Below, one piece after another: positions 33,615 to 41,370 of a stretch of 41,512 nucleotides of DNA. The number at the start of each line of letters is the position of its first letter. Position 1 is the stretch's first letter. The translations under genes and the position numbers were made by a program. The stretch is taken from contig CAZXQG010000027.1 in NCBI GenBank assembly GCA_964642725.1, positions 1 through 41,512 of the forward strand. The letters run 5' to 3'. Source of the DNA: JAGVPT01 sp964642725 (lineage in GTDB: Bacteria; Bacteroidota; Ignavibacteria; UBA10030; UBA8401). The notes beneath the pieces were generated by a model, which did not search any database, was not told the origin of the DNA, and saw only the letters and a list, made by a program, of their open reading frames with translations.

Positions 33615-35375
33615 TTATTGCTGCAACAATTTGTATTTATAGAATTCACCTTTCGCTTTCATCAATTCGTCGTGGGTTCCCGTTTCCACACATACGCCGT
33701 TTTTCATCACCAAAATTTTTCCCGCATTCCGGATCGTTGACAAGCGATGCGCCACAATGAACGTCGTCCGGCCGCTGATCAATCGCTGTATCGCTTCCTG
33801 GATCAGAGATTCCGACACGACATCGAGCGACGAAGTAGCTTCATCGAGGACAATGACTTTGGGATTTCTGATCAGCGCCCGTGCAATTGAAATGCGCTGG
33901 CGCTGGCCTCCCGAAAGACGCGTTCCTAATTCACCGAGCTTTGTGTCGAGTCCGTGAGGCATTTTCGAAACGAACTCCGCCGCATTGGCCATTTCCAAAA
34001 TTTCCCAGAGCCGGCGGTCGTTCACCGTATCGATGCCGTATACAATATTTTCGCGGATCGACCCGCTAAAAAGCAGCGTGGTTTGCGGCACCACGGCCAA
34101 AAACTTGCGGTATTGGCGCAGGTCGAGATCCCGCATGTCGCTGCCGTCAAGCAGTATCCGTCCCGCCGTCGGCCTTCGAAAGCCGATGATAAGGCTCATC
34201 AGCGTCGTTTTTCCCGACCCCGACTCGCCGACAACTGCAACCGACTCCCCGGCCATTATTTCTACATTCATCTTCGCTATCGCCGGCTGCAGGTTTTTAT
34301 CGTACGTGTAACTGACATTTTCAAAAACAAAATGCCCCGCAACCGACGTCACGGCTCCCTTCCCTGTATTATGCTCTATATTGGGAGATTCGAGGATTTC
34401 GCCAATCGACCGGAGCGATTCAAAACCGCGTGCAAGGTCCGGGTATGAATTGAGGATCATATTCACGGCGCCGACGATCATCGCAAAAAAACTCTGGAAC
34501 AAAACAACGTCGCCGACACTGATCGTCTTTCTGAAAGCCAGAATCGAAGTGAACATCAAACAGACAAGCATGACCGTCTGGAACGATGTCCACGAGCTTG
34601 CGCCGAACACCGCCCCGATCATTTCCAACCGGATGCCTTTGCTCTTTACTTTTTCAAGCCGGGAATTCATCTTGGACACTTCGACATCTTCGACGCCGTG
34701 CGCCCTGGTGATCGGAATCATTTGAATCATCTCAACCACATTGGCCGAGAGCGATTCTATTTCATTCCGGTATTCCTTGTTCCTCGCCGTCATTTTCTTC
34801 GAAAAAACGAAGATGAGACTCGACGATACGGGAACCGAAATGAGATAAAAGACTGCGACGATCGGCTGTTTAAACACCGTGAAGGAAAACGCAAAGAGTA
34901 TCGTGAGAATCGCCGGCAGCACGGAATTCATGAGATTGCGCGACAGTATCTCGAGAGTTTCGACATCACGAAGCACTTTCGTCTGAAGCTTGCCGGATTG
35001 ATATTTGTCGTGGAATGAAATGGACAATTCCTGAAGTCGTTTGATAATTGACGACCTCAGGTTCACCTGCATCGTATTCACGGCGCTGCTGAACACTCTC
35101 ACGTAGAGAGTGTGCATCGGAATGTTCTGGAGGATGATCAGAAAAAAAATTCCGCCGACCACCCATAAATCATGAACGGAATATTTGGCGGTATTGCCGA
35201 TGATGTTGATTATTCGTGCAATGACAACCGGCAGTATCCAGACGGGAGAATGCTTTATCGCGAAGAGAATTATTGCGACGGTCAGCTTTAGATACTGCCC
35301 GTTGTAGATGCGCAAAAAATTAAGAAACGGATGAGTTTGCTTAAACTCTAATTGTGATAAGTCTTTTTCGGGCAT
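33615..35375 (-). CDS. ABC exporter (fused membrane + ATPase domains)
   Basis: A 586-residue half-transporter of the MsbA/multidrug type that would act as a homodimer in the inner membrane. Six membrane helices occupy about 30-320. The nucleotide-binding domain has Walker A G-E-S-G-S-G-K-T-T (Lys389), a Q-loop (VVPQTT), signature L-S-G-G-Q-R-Q-R (about 486), Walker B V-I-V-L-D-E-A-T-S (about 507) and H-loop A-H-R. All catalytic residues are present. There is no N-terminal peptidase domain, so it is not a PCAT bacteriocin exporter. It is a single-gene unit with no visible ribosome-binding site, flanked by repeats. The substrate cannot be told; lipid or drug export is typical for the group. Confidence 0.92.
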   Translation of the reverse strand: MPEKDLSQLEFKQTHPFLNFLRIYNGQYLKLTVAIILFAIKHSPVWILPVVIARIINIIGNTAKYSVHDLWVVGGIFFLIILQNIPMHTLYVRVFSSAVNTMQVNLRSSIIKRLQELSISFHDKYQSGKLQTKVLRDVETLEILSRNLMNSVLPAILTILFAFSFTVFKQPIVAVFYLISVPVSSSLIFVFSKKMTARNKEYRNEIESLSANVVEMIQMIPITRAHGVEDVEVSKMNSRLEKVKSKGIRLEMIGAVFGASSWTSFQTVMLVCLMFTSILAFRKTISVGDVVLFQSFFAMIVGAVNMILNSYPDLARGFESLRSIGEILESPNIEHNTGKGAVTSVAGHFVFENVSYTYDKNLQPAIAKMNVEIMAGESVAVVGESGSGKTTLMSLIIGFRRPTAGRILLDGSDMRDLDLRQYRKFLAVVPQTTLLFSGSIRENIVYGIDTVNDRRLWEILEMANAAEFVSKMPHGLDTKLGELGTRLSGGQRQRISIARALIRNPKVIVLDEATSSLDVVSESLIQEAIQRLISGRTTFIVAHRLSTIRNAGKILVMKNGVCVETGTHDELMKAKGEFYKYKLLQQ

Positions 35376-35440
35376 TGTGGACTAAAATTTGCTGATCAAT
35401 CAAAGCGGTTGGGCGGATATGCCGCACAAGGAACACCGGC

Positions 35441-35524
35441 TGATGCCATTTCTCAAAACAAATATTGTATTTTCCAATGACTCATTCACCGCAAAGGACG
35501 CTAAGAACGCGAGGATTTCTTAGA
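35441..35524. repeat. Truncated family-1 element
   Basis: TGATGCCATTTCTCAAAACA onward matches 76-155 almost base for base (same ATATTGTATTTTCCAAT, CTCATTCACCGC and AAGGACGC blocks). The match breaks off at TTTCTTAG, exactly where the family-2 element at 35521 begins. The right end of the family-1 element is absent. Confidence 0.65.
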
Positions 35525-35762
35525 AACTATCCCAAAAACTCCTAAAAATGTCATTCTGCCCCAAAGGTCGCGAAGCGATCCCTTTGGGAAACGGAGCGAA
35601 GCGGAGTGAATGCCGAAGGCATCCCTTCGGGAGAATCCATGACAATCATGCATTGTGAATCTACGAGGTTTCAATGTCGTGGATGCTTCGTCCGCCTGCG
35701 GCGGACTCAGCATGACATTTACAAATGCATTCTACATCAATCCATTTTTGAGATGTCTTCCA
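35521..35762. repeat. MITE-like element, family 2, copy 2 (diverged)
   Basis: Inverted ends TAGAAACTATCCCAAAAAC (35521) and the complement of TGGAAGACATCTCAAAAATG (ending at 35762). The interior has CCCAAAGG...CCTTTGGG and GCCTGCG/CGCAGGC-like hairpins, in the style of the copies at 17261 and 35871. It appears to have inserted into the family-1 element at 35441. Confidence 0.6.
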
Positions 35763-35870
35763 GTGAAAAGCGTTCCTATTTAGGACACTACCAAAGTATC
35801 CTGCTTCGACAAGAAAATCAAGTAGAGTTTGGGAAGCGCCGGCGGACGGGGGTGGATTATAAATGTACAC

Positions 35871-36072
35871 TAGAACCTATCTCAAGAACATGTCACTTGA
35901 TGCTTCTCCCGAAGGTCGCGAAGGGACAGGACGAACGAGCCATTTGTTCACCCTGTCCCAAAGGGATCCCTTCGGGAAGCAATCCCGTTTCGCGAAGCGG
36001 AACGGGAGCGTATGGCGAAGCCATGCCTTCGGCAGAAGGGCTAACGCAAGAACATTTTTGAGATGGCTTCTA
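35871..36072. repeat. MITE-like element, family 2, copy 3
   Basis: A 202-bp element with ends TAGAACCTATCTCAAGAA (35871) and the complement of TAGAAGCCATCTCAAAAATG (36072). It shares long blocks with 17261-17479, including AGAACCTATCTCA, CATGTCAC, GAGCCATTTGTTCACCCTG (GGGCCATTTG... in copy 1), AACGGGAGCG and GGGCTAACGCAAG. Hairpin modules inside have been gained or lost between copies. Confidence 0.7.
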
Positions 36073-36164
36073 GGAAAGCGGCTGGCTTACAGATTGGGTT
36101 AGAAATTTGTTTGAAAGATTTTGAAGGGCTGTACCGTACGTTTCACTTTTCTCAGGGCTCCGCC

Positions 36165-36926
36165 CTACTCTCTTTCTCTTCTTCCAGACCGCTGACCGGA
36201 TCTTTCCCCTCTTGTCCGATCAGAGCGAGATCTTTCTCTTTGCCTTGCTCTCTGCATTGAATGTGCATCGGCTCTTCGTGCATATGGCGACCTGGATCTG
36301 TAATTTCTATCAAGGACTGTTCTATGGATGACAGTGGTCCTGGCAATAATTGTCGCATGGCTGTTGTAGGCAACGTAAGGGACCGGGTGATAAGGATGGT
36401 AGTAGGATGGATAATATCCATAACGATATGGACTATAATAGAATCGATGCGGGTGCCACAAGTATGCCCAAAGCACAACCTCTGCGGGCACCCAAGCCCC
36501 CGTGTAGCATACGCCAGGGCCATAGAAAGCCGGCTCGCCGACGACAATGACATTGGCCGAATCATACCCCCTCTCAATTTCAATTGTGGCTATTTCTTGA
36601 TCCGTCCCCGTACTATCCATCACCGTCAAAGAAAATCCGCGCATGCTGCCTTTTCCATATTCAGTGACATGGATATAATCAACATTGCCGGTCCCATAGA
36701 GGTCAAGATTATTGACCGACCCGGGTGCGTTCAGTTTTTGTTCTATCTCCGCCGCGTTCTTGCTTTGTTTTACGATCTCCGTGACGGCCTGTAAATCGAG
36801 TCCAGATGCAGCAGCTGTTGAGCTTGTCGTCACGGTCTGATCCTGTGCCACACTTTGCTGTTGGCCGCACGAAATCATTATCGCTATTACAAGGAATGGA
36901 ATGCAGCCAAATGATATTCTCTTCAT
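36165..36926 (-). CDS. Lipoprotein with Tyr/His-rich centre and Arg-rich tail
   Basis: A 253-residue protein. ATG 36926 follows CCGGAG by about 7 bases. The signal has a lipobox-like I-S-C-G with Cys20. The N-terminal region includes E-I-V-K-Q-S-K-N-A-A-E-I-E-Q-K-L-N, then a compact beta segment (DYIHVTEYGKGSMRGFSLTV). The middle (about 155-190) is exceptionally rich in Tyr, His and Pro (HPHRFYYSPYRYGYYPSYYH). The last 60 residues are Arg/Ser-rich (RRADAHSMQRARQRERSRSD). I know no activity for this kind of protein. The aromatic, basic make-up suggests binding to cell wall, nucleic acid or anionic polymer (inference). Confidence 0.7.
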   Translation of the reverse strand: MKRISFGCIPFLVIAIMISCGQQQSVAQDQTVTTSSTAAASGLDLQAVTEIVKQSKNAAEIEQKLNAPGSVNNLDLYGTGNVDYIHVTEYGKGSMRGFSLTVMDSTGTDQEIATIEIERGYDSANVIVVGEPAFYGPGVCYTGAWVPAEVVLWAYLWHPHRFYYSPYRYGYYPSYYHPYHPVPYVAYNSHATIIARTTVIHRTVLDRNYRSRSPYARRADAHSMQRARQRERSRSDRTRGERSGQRSGRRERE

Positions 36927-36960
36927 GAAAAACTCCGGAAAAATTAATTGATGGATACTG

Positions 36961-37072
36961 GTGTTGTCTGTAAAAAATGGTCTTGCATTTGTGCAAACGC
37001 GTTCATCCTAAGCAAATCCGAGGGATGATAGTAGATTGCAACATTCAATATTTATTTTGGCAAGCGGCGGCC
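36961..37072. repeat. MITE-like element, family 1, diverged full-length copy
   Basis: GTGTTGTCTGTAAAAAA at 36961 to GGCAAGCGGCGG near 37072. It aligns over its length with the element at 11920-12035 (shared CGTTCATCCT, GATGAT-GTAGATT and TTTATTTTGG blocks) at lower identity. It lies in the 380-base gap upstream of the lipoprotein gene at 36926. Confidence 0.5.
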
Positions 37073-37153
37073 CATATAGTTAGATTCCTTTCGGAGGAAA
37101 AAGTTTCATCAAGGGTAAGGTGGGGTTCGAGCAGAAACAAGGCGTATTCAAAT

Positions 37154-37190
37154 AAAAAGGGCGAGCCCGAATCGAGCTCGCCCTTTTTTT
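37154..37190. terminator. Strong bidirectional terminator
   Basis: AAAAAGGGCGAGC (37154-37166) and GCTCGCCCTTTTTTT (37176-37190) form an 8-bp GC stem with A and T runs on both sides. On the minus strand it ends the transcript of the genes at 41370-37307. Confidence 0.9.
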
Positions 37191-37306
37191 ACCAAGCGAG
37201 TTCTCCGCTGCCGGACCATCACGTCCTAATCATACCTCATCCTGACGGCAGTGAACGAACCGCTTTAAAACAAAAATAGTTAACCTCATGCCGATCGGAC
37301 GCCGGG

Positions 37307-38287
37307 TCACTTGACAACAACCATTCGACGGTCTCCATCACGCATGATAATAAGGTACTTCCTGCTATCCTGGTTGAATTCTACAGTGCTGAATTCCGAA
37401 ACTGTAACAGAAAGTGCTGACGTCGCATAGATAAGTTCCTGGATCACCGCTGCCGGAATCACAGCTTTCCCGGCATTGTTTGCTAAACGCAGTGTGTATC
37501 CCGTGTCAATCCGGACCGGTCTGTCCGGGCCTCCATCATGAATCCCGGGCGGTACACCATCGCTCCTCATTCTCATTCCGGTACCGTATGCAGCAAATCC
37601 ATCGGGACCGAAATCGATCATCGGTATAACGCGGATGAGAACGCCCGCGACGGGGTTCCCCCCCGACCACGAAAGCGCAAGATCGCTGTCTGCGTTTACC
37701 TGCTGACCATTCGATTGACTTGTAATACTGATGAGAGCCGGCGGAGAACTAATAGAGACACTTGCCGCGGAAAACGACGATGATCCGGTCACTTCAAACT
37801 GATAACTCGTATTGGCCTCAAAACTCACTCCGGGGTCCGTGTTGCCGAACCAACGGGGGAAGAAAGAATAGAACGTTCCTCCAAAAAAGTTGTGAATTTT
37901 CCTGAACTCTTGATGGTTTCCGGAATAATTCAGATAGACCGAGCCAATGTCTTCCGCCGGATGCGATGATCGCGGCCCGGCATTGAGTGCAAGCGTGTCG
38001 AAGACGATCACCGATGCATCTCCCAGCCTTTCCGAGTCTTGATCTGCCGGTCCCACAAATGGATTCCACCCGATAGAAAACACCCCGTCACTGCTGTCGA
38101 CAGGAACGCCTGCAAGGTGCGCAATTGTCAACTCGTCAATGGCTATCGATGTTCCAACCGAACTCTGAATGTCACTGTGCGCGTTAGAATAATCGTACGG
38201 ATGCGTGGACTGCGAACATCCAGCCAAGTTCATCGCGCTGATCATCCCCGCAATGGACAACATCGCAATCGTCTTCTTCATATCCAT
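37307..38287 (-). CDS. Lipoprotein, unknown function
   Basis: A 326-residue protein. GGGAGAG lies 4-5 bases before ATG 38287. The signal ends in lipobox L-A-G-C with Cys24. The mature chain has an Ig/fibronectin-like segment (ALISITSQSNGQQVNADSDL, LALSWSGGNPVAGVLIRVIP). It ends with an A-L-S-V-T-V-S-E-F-S-T-V-E-F segment and the tail R-K-Y-L-I-I-M-R-D-G-D-R-R-M-V-V-V-K. It starts 24 bases after the 736-residue T9SS propeller gene, so the two are co-transcribed. The lipoprotein may anchor or display that partner on the outer membrane, which is inference from gene order only. Confidence 0.7.
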   Translation of the reverse strand: MDMKKTIAMLSIAGMISAMNLAGCSQSTHPYDYSNAHSDIQSSVGTSIAIDELTIAHLAGVPVDSSDGVFSIGWNPFVGPADQDSERLGDASVIVFDTLALNAGPRSSHPAEDIGSVYLNYSGNHQEFRKIHNFFGGTFYSFFPRWFGNTDPGVSFEANTSYQFEVTGSSSFSAASVSISSPPALISITSQSNGQQVNADSDLALSWSGGNPVAGVLIRVIPMIDFGPDGFAAYGTGMRMRSDGVPPGIHDGGPDRPVRIDTGYTLRLANNAGKAVIPAAVIQELIYATSALSVTVSEFSTVEFNQDSRKYLIIMRDGDRRMVVVK

Positions 38288-38311
38288 GGGCTCTCCCGTT
38301 TGTTCGTTTAC

Positions 38312-40522
38312 TTATTTCAGCAACAACAATTTCTTCGTCTCGATGAACGAGCCAGCTTGCAAACGGTAGAAGTAAACGCCGCTCGACATGTTCGCCGCGT
38401 TCCATTGTCGATTGTATGTTCCCGCCTGTAATTCTCCGGAAACAATTGTTGATTGTTCTCTTCCCAGTATGTCAAAAACCTTGAGCGATACGAATGACCG
38501 GGATGGAAGAGCGAAGGAGATTGTGGTGGCGGGATTAAATGGATTTGGATAGTTCTGTGAAAGCGAAAACGCTGTTGGTTTCTCATTCTTGCTCTCCTTA
38601 ACGGCCGTGATCATTTCCGACAACGGTCGCCGCCACGTACCGCTGCCATTAGTCCCGGCAAAAAGATCTGTTTCGCTCATGGCAAGTGAACTAATGTTAG
38701 TGTTTGTCAAGCCCGTATTGACTGCGGTCCAACTTGTGCCATTGTCGGTAGAGAGGAAAATTCCCCCATTTGATACGCCCGTATAAGTAGTACCTGCGAA
38801 GATGTTCGTGCCTCCTGCCCCGTTGGGGGAGACGGCAAGCGCTGAAACATTAGCGCTCGATAAACCGGCAGCAGTCCAGCTTGTGCCGTTATCGGTAGAG
38901 AGAAAGACACCCTCTCCGGTTCCAGCAAAAAGATTTGTGCCTTCCACGCCGAGCGCATAGACTATTTCGTTAGACAACCGGGTGCTCGGCAGAATCCAGC
39001 TTTTGCCATTGTTCGTTGATACGAACACGCCGCCGTTTTGAGTCCCTGCAAAAATATTTGCTGCCCCAGTGCCGGCAGGGGAAACGGCAAGTGAAAAGAC
39101 CCAAGTGTTTCCCAAGCCTGAATCGACCGCAGTCCAACTTGTGCCGTTGTTGGTCGAAAGAAAAACACCATTACCACCTTGTCCGTCTCCAGCGAAGAGA
39201 TTCGTGGAGCTTGCCCCGCCGGAGGCGGGGGATACGGCAAGACAAGTGATGCAAGCATTTGCCAATCCTGAATCCAACAAAACCCAATTCGTTCCGTTGT
39301 TCGTTGAACGATAGACGCCGCTTTGAAATCTCGTTCCAGCGAAGAGATTCGTGGAGCTTGCCCCGCCGGACGCGGGGGACATTGCCAGCGCGTCGACATA
39401 CGTATTCGACGATATTCCTGAATCGGCCGCCAGCCAGCTATTCCCGTTGTTGGTGGAAAGCTGAATGCCGTTATCTCCGGCAAAAAGATTCGAACCGAAC
39501 ACGCCAAGAGCGGAGATGTAAGTACCCGTCACACCAGTGCTGGCCGCAATCCAGCCCGCGCCGTTGTTCGTTGAGAGAAAAATGCCATTGGGGGTTCCAG
39601 CAAACAGAGTTGTGCCCTTTACAGCAAGGGCATCAATGCTTGTGTCTGTCAAACCAGTATTCACTTGAGCCCAGGATGTTCCGCTGTTGGTCGAAAGAAA
39701 AACGCCCCTGGAAGTCCCTGCAAAGATATTCGTGTCTTTGACCGCAAAAACGCTCACTATTGTACGCCGCAACCCGGAATCTACAGAAGCCCAACTTTCA
39801 CCATAGTCCGTCGAGAGATAAACGCCGGTGTAGGGCTGCACCGGAATCTGGCCGACCGGAACAGGAACGGGAAGCAGTGTTCCAGCGAAGAGGTTTGTGC
39901 CGCCCAACCCGTTGTGGGATACGGCAAGAGCGGTGACAATACTTCGTGTCAATCCTGAATCGCTCGAAGTCCAGGTCGTGCCGTTGTCCGTGGAACGGTA
40001 AACGCCGCCATATGCAGCACCCGCAAAAAGATTCGAGCTATCCACAGCAAGAGCGGTAATGTTAGTACTCGGCAGGACCGTGTCCCAACTTGTGCCATTG
40101 TTGGTGGAAAGAAAGAGTCCATTCGCGCCTGCAAAGAGATTCTTTCCACTTATGGCAAGGACGTAAACACCCGATGGCGCCAAGCCACTGGCGTTCCAGC
40201 TCGCGCCGTTATTCGTCGAAACAAAAAAGCCGCCGCCGTAAGACCCTTCAGTGCCTGCAAAAAGATTCATACCATCCGTAGCCAGAACACGAATATTGGT
40301 GTTTACCAATCCGGCCTTCGTCGCAGTCCAACTTTGCCCGTTGTTCGTCGATTGAAAAACGCCGCCGTTATAAGTCCCGGCGAAGATGGTTGTACTATCT
40401 ACAGCAAAACAAGTAATAGATCCGCCGTAGGGCCCGTTTGTTGGTATCCATTGTGCATGCAATGAATCCATATTCACAGTGATTGATATGCACAAAAACA
40501 GTAATCTCAGTATCCGTGTCAT
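38312..40522 (-). CDS. Secreted T9SS cargo, 14-unit Asp-box double propeller
   Basis: A 736-residue protein. GGAG lies about 8 bases before ATG 40522, and the signal is about residues 1-24 (...SLHAQ). The body consists of 14 tandem units of about 40-55 residues. Each has an I/L-F-A-G strand, and 13 carry the Asp-box S-T-N/D-N-G-x-S/T-W. Fourteen units equal two seven-bladed propellers, as in sortilin and GH74 xyloglucanases, but I see no paired catalytic Asp to claim hydrolase activity. The link W-R-R-P-L-S-E-M leads into the T9SS domain at about 655-736 (SQNYPNPFNPA, VFDILGREQ, SSGVYFYRL, KLLLLK). DNA-level repetition is high, so unit number may vary between strains. Confidence 0.88.
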   Translation of the reverse strand: MTRILRLLFLCISITVNMDSLHAQWIPTNGPYGGSITCFAVDSTTIFAGTYNGGVFQSTNNGQSWTATKAGLVNTNIRVLATDGMNLFAGTEGSYGGGFFVSTNNGASWNASGLAPSGVYVLAISGKNLFAGANGLFLSTNNGTSWDTVLPSTNITALAVDSSNLFAGAAYGGVYRSTDNGTTWTSSDSGLTRSIVTALAVSHNGLGGTNLFAGTLLPVPVPVGQIPVQPYTGVYLSTDYGESWASVDSGLRRTIVSVFAVKDTNIFAGTSRGVFLSTNSGTSWAQVNTGLTDTSIDALAVKGTTLFAGTPNGIFLSTNNGAGWIAASTGVTGTYISALGVFGSNLFAGDNGIQLSTNNGNSWLAADSGISSNTYVDALAMSPASGGASSTNLFAGTRFQSGVYRSTNNGTNWVLLDSGLANACITCLAVSPASGGASSTNLFAGDGQGGNGVFLSTNNGTSWTAVDSGLGNTWVFSLAVSPAGTGAANIFAGTQNGGVFVSTNNGKSWILPSTRLSNEIVYALGVEGTNLFAGTGEGVFLSTDNGTSWTAAGLSSANVSALAVSPNGAGGTNIFAGTTYTGVSNGGIFLSTDNGTSWTAVNTGLTNTNISSLAMSETDLFAGTNGSGTWRRPLSEMITAVKESKNEKPTAFSLSQNYPNPFNPATTISFALPSRSFVSLKVFDILGREQSTIVSGELQAGTYNRQWNAANMSSGVYFYRLQAGSFIETKKLLLLK

Positions 40523-40572
40523 TTATTTGCTCCATTCAGAAAATGTCCTATTTGCTGATTTAACTGACAAGT

Positions 40573-40610
40573 CAAATAATTCTCCTTTCATAAGAGGAGA
40601 GTTGTATTTG
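40573..40610 (-). terminator. Probable terminator between two T9SS cargo genes
   Basis: Imperfect arms CAAATAATTCTCCT and AGGAGAGTTGTATTTG with a TTCATA-type loop. On the minus strand the hairpin is followed by ATTTGACTTG. It lies 60 bases after the stop of the 40672 gene and 50 bases before the next start. Confidence 0.5.
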
Positions 40611-40671
40611 ACGTCTCCTAGAATTTGAAGCTGTCTGACGTTTGCTTATTTTTTCCCGGATGCTCATCGTA

Positions 40672-41370
40672 CTATTTCGACACCACCATCTTCTTCACTG
40701 CCTCGAAGGAGCCGCTTTCAATTCGGTAGAAATATACTCCGCTGGAGAGAGCCGAAGCGTTGAATGAAATTTCATATGTTCCCACATTCTGATTTCCGTC
40801 AACCAAAGTTCCTACAGCCTGGCCAAGGATATTATAGACATGCACCGCAACCCTGCCGGAAACCGGCAACGTGTAACGAATCGTGGTCGAGGGGTTGAAC
40901 GGATCCGGATAGTTGTTTTCGAGAACATAGCCCTGCGGCACCGCGGGTTCTTCCCTAACCGCAGTAAGCGTATTTACAGTTACCCATAATGTGTCAGAGA
41001 ATCCAGTTCCGACTACTCCGACCACCGGATGCCTGCCGACAGCCAAACTATCTTTGGTTACGGTAAAAGGAGGGACATAAGTCCATTCGAGTGAATCGCC
41101 GGGGGAAATCACGTTCGGCGCTTGTGTGAGCGGACACGGCCCGTGTCCGAAGTGTCCGAATATATGAAAACTATCAATAGAATATGCCACATCACAATCA
41201 GATAACCACAAAGTATCAGGGACTTTCCCGATATTTGTGGCACCGACGGTCACGTGAATACTATCTCCGTAATAATATGTCAGAGTGTTTGTGGAGACAA
41301 AGTATTTCATCTGTGCCGTGAGAGGCGACCACGCCAGCGAAATCAGAGTAAATAGAAATATTCGTTTCAT
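40672..41370 (-). CDS. Small secreted T9SS cargo, BsuPI-like domain
   Basis: A 232-residue protein. ATG 41370 follows GGAAGGAAG and begins a signal peptide (MKRIFLFTLISLAWSPLTAQ). The mature part (about 25-135) is a single beta-sandwich: Y-Y-Y-G-D-S-I-H-V-T-V-G-A-T-N-I-G, then V-I-S-P-G-D-S-L-E-W-T-Y, then P-P-F-T-V. The order and spacing resemble BsuPI-type domains (intracellular proteinase-inhibitor fold), but I hold this loosely. The T9SS domain occupies about 150-232 (ENNYPDPFNPST, VYNILGQAV, SSGVYFYRI, KKMVVSK). P-D-P replaces the usual P-N-P. It is the first gene of a leftward run of secreted proteins. The remaining 140 bases of the window show no gene. Confidence 0.75.
   Translation of the reverse strand: MKRIFLFTLISLAWSPLTAQMKYFVSTNTLTYYYGDSIHVTVGATNIGKVPDTLWLSDCDVAYSIDSFHIFGHFGHGPCPLTQAPNVISPGDSLEWTYVPPFTVTKDSLAVGRHPVVGVVGTGFSDTLWVTVNTLTAVREEPAVPQGYVLENNYPDPFNPSTTIRYTLPVSGRVAVHVYNILGQAVGTLVDGNQNVGTYEISFNASALSSGVYFYRIESGSFEAVKKMVVSK

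Noticed and set aside
33116..35375. Bacteriocin/peptide export system (ABC exporter plus 64-residue frame)
   Set aside because: The exporter lacks a C39 peptidase domain, and the small frame has no leader, double-Gly motif or ribosome-binding site.
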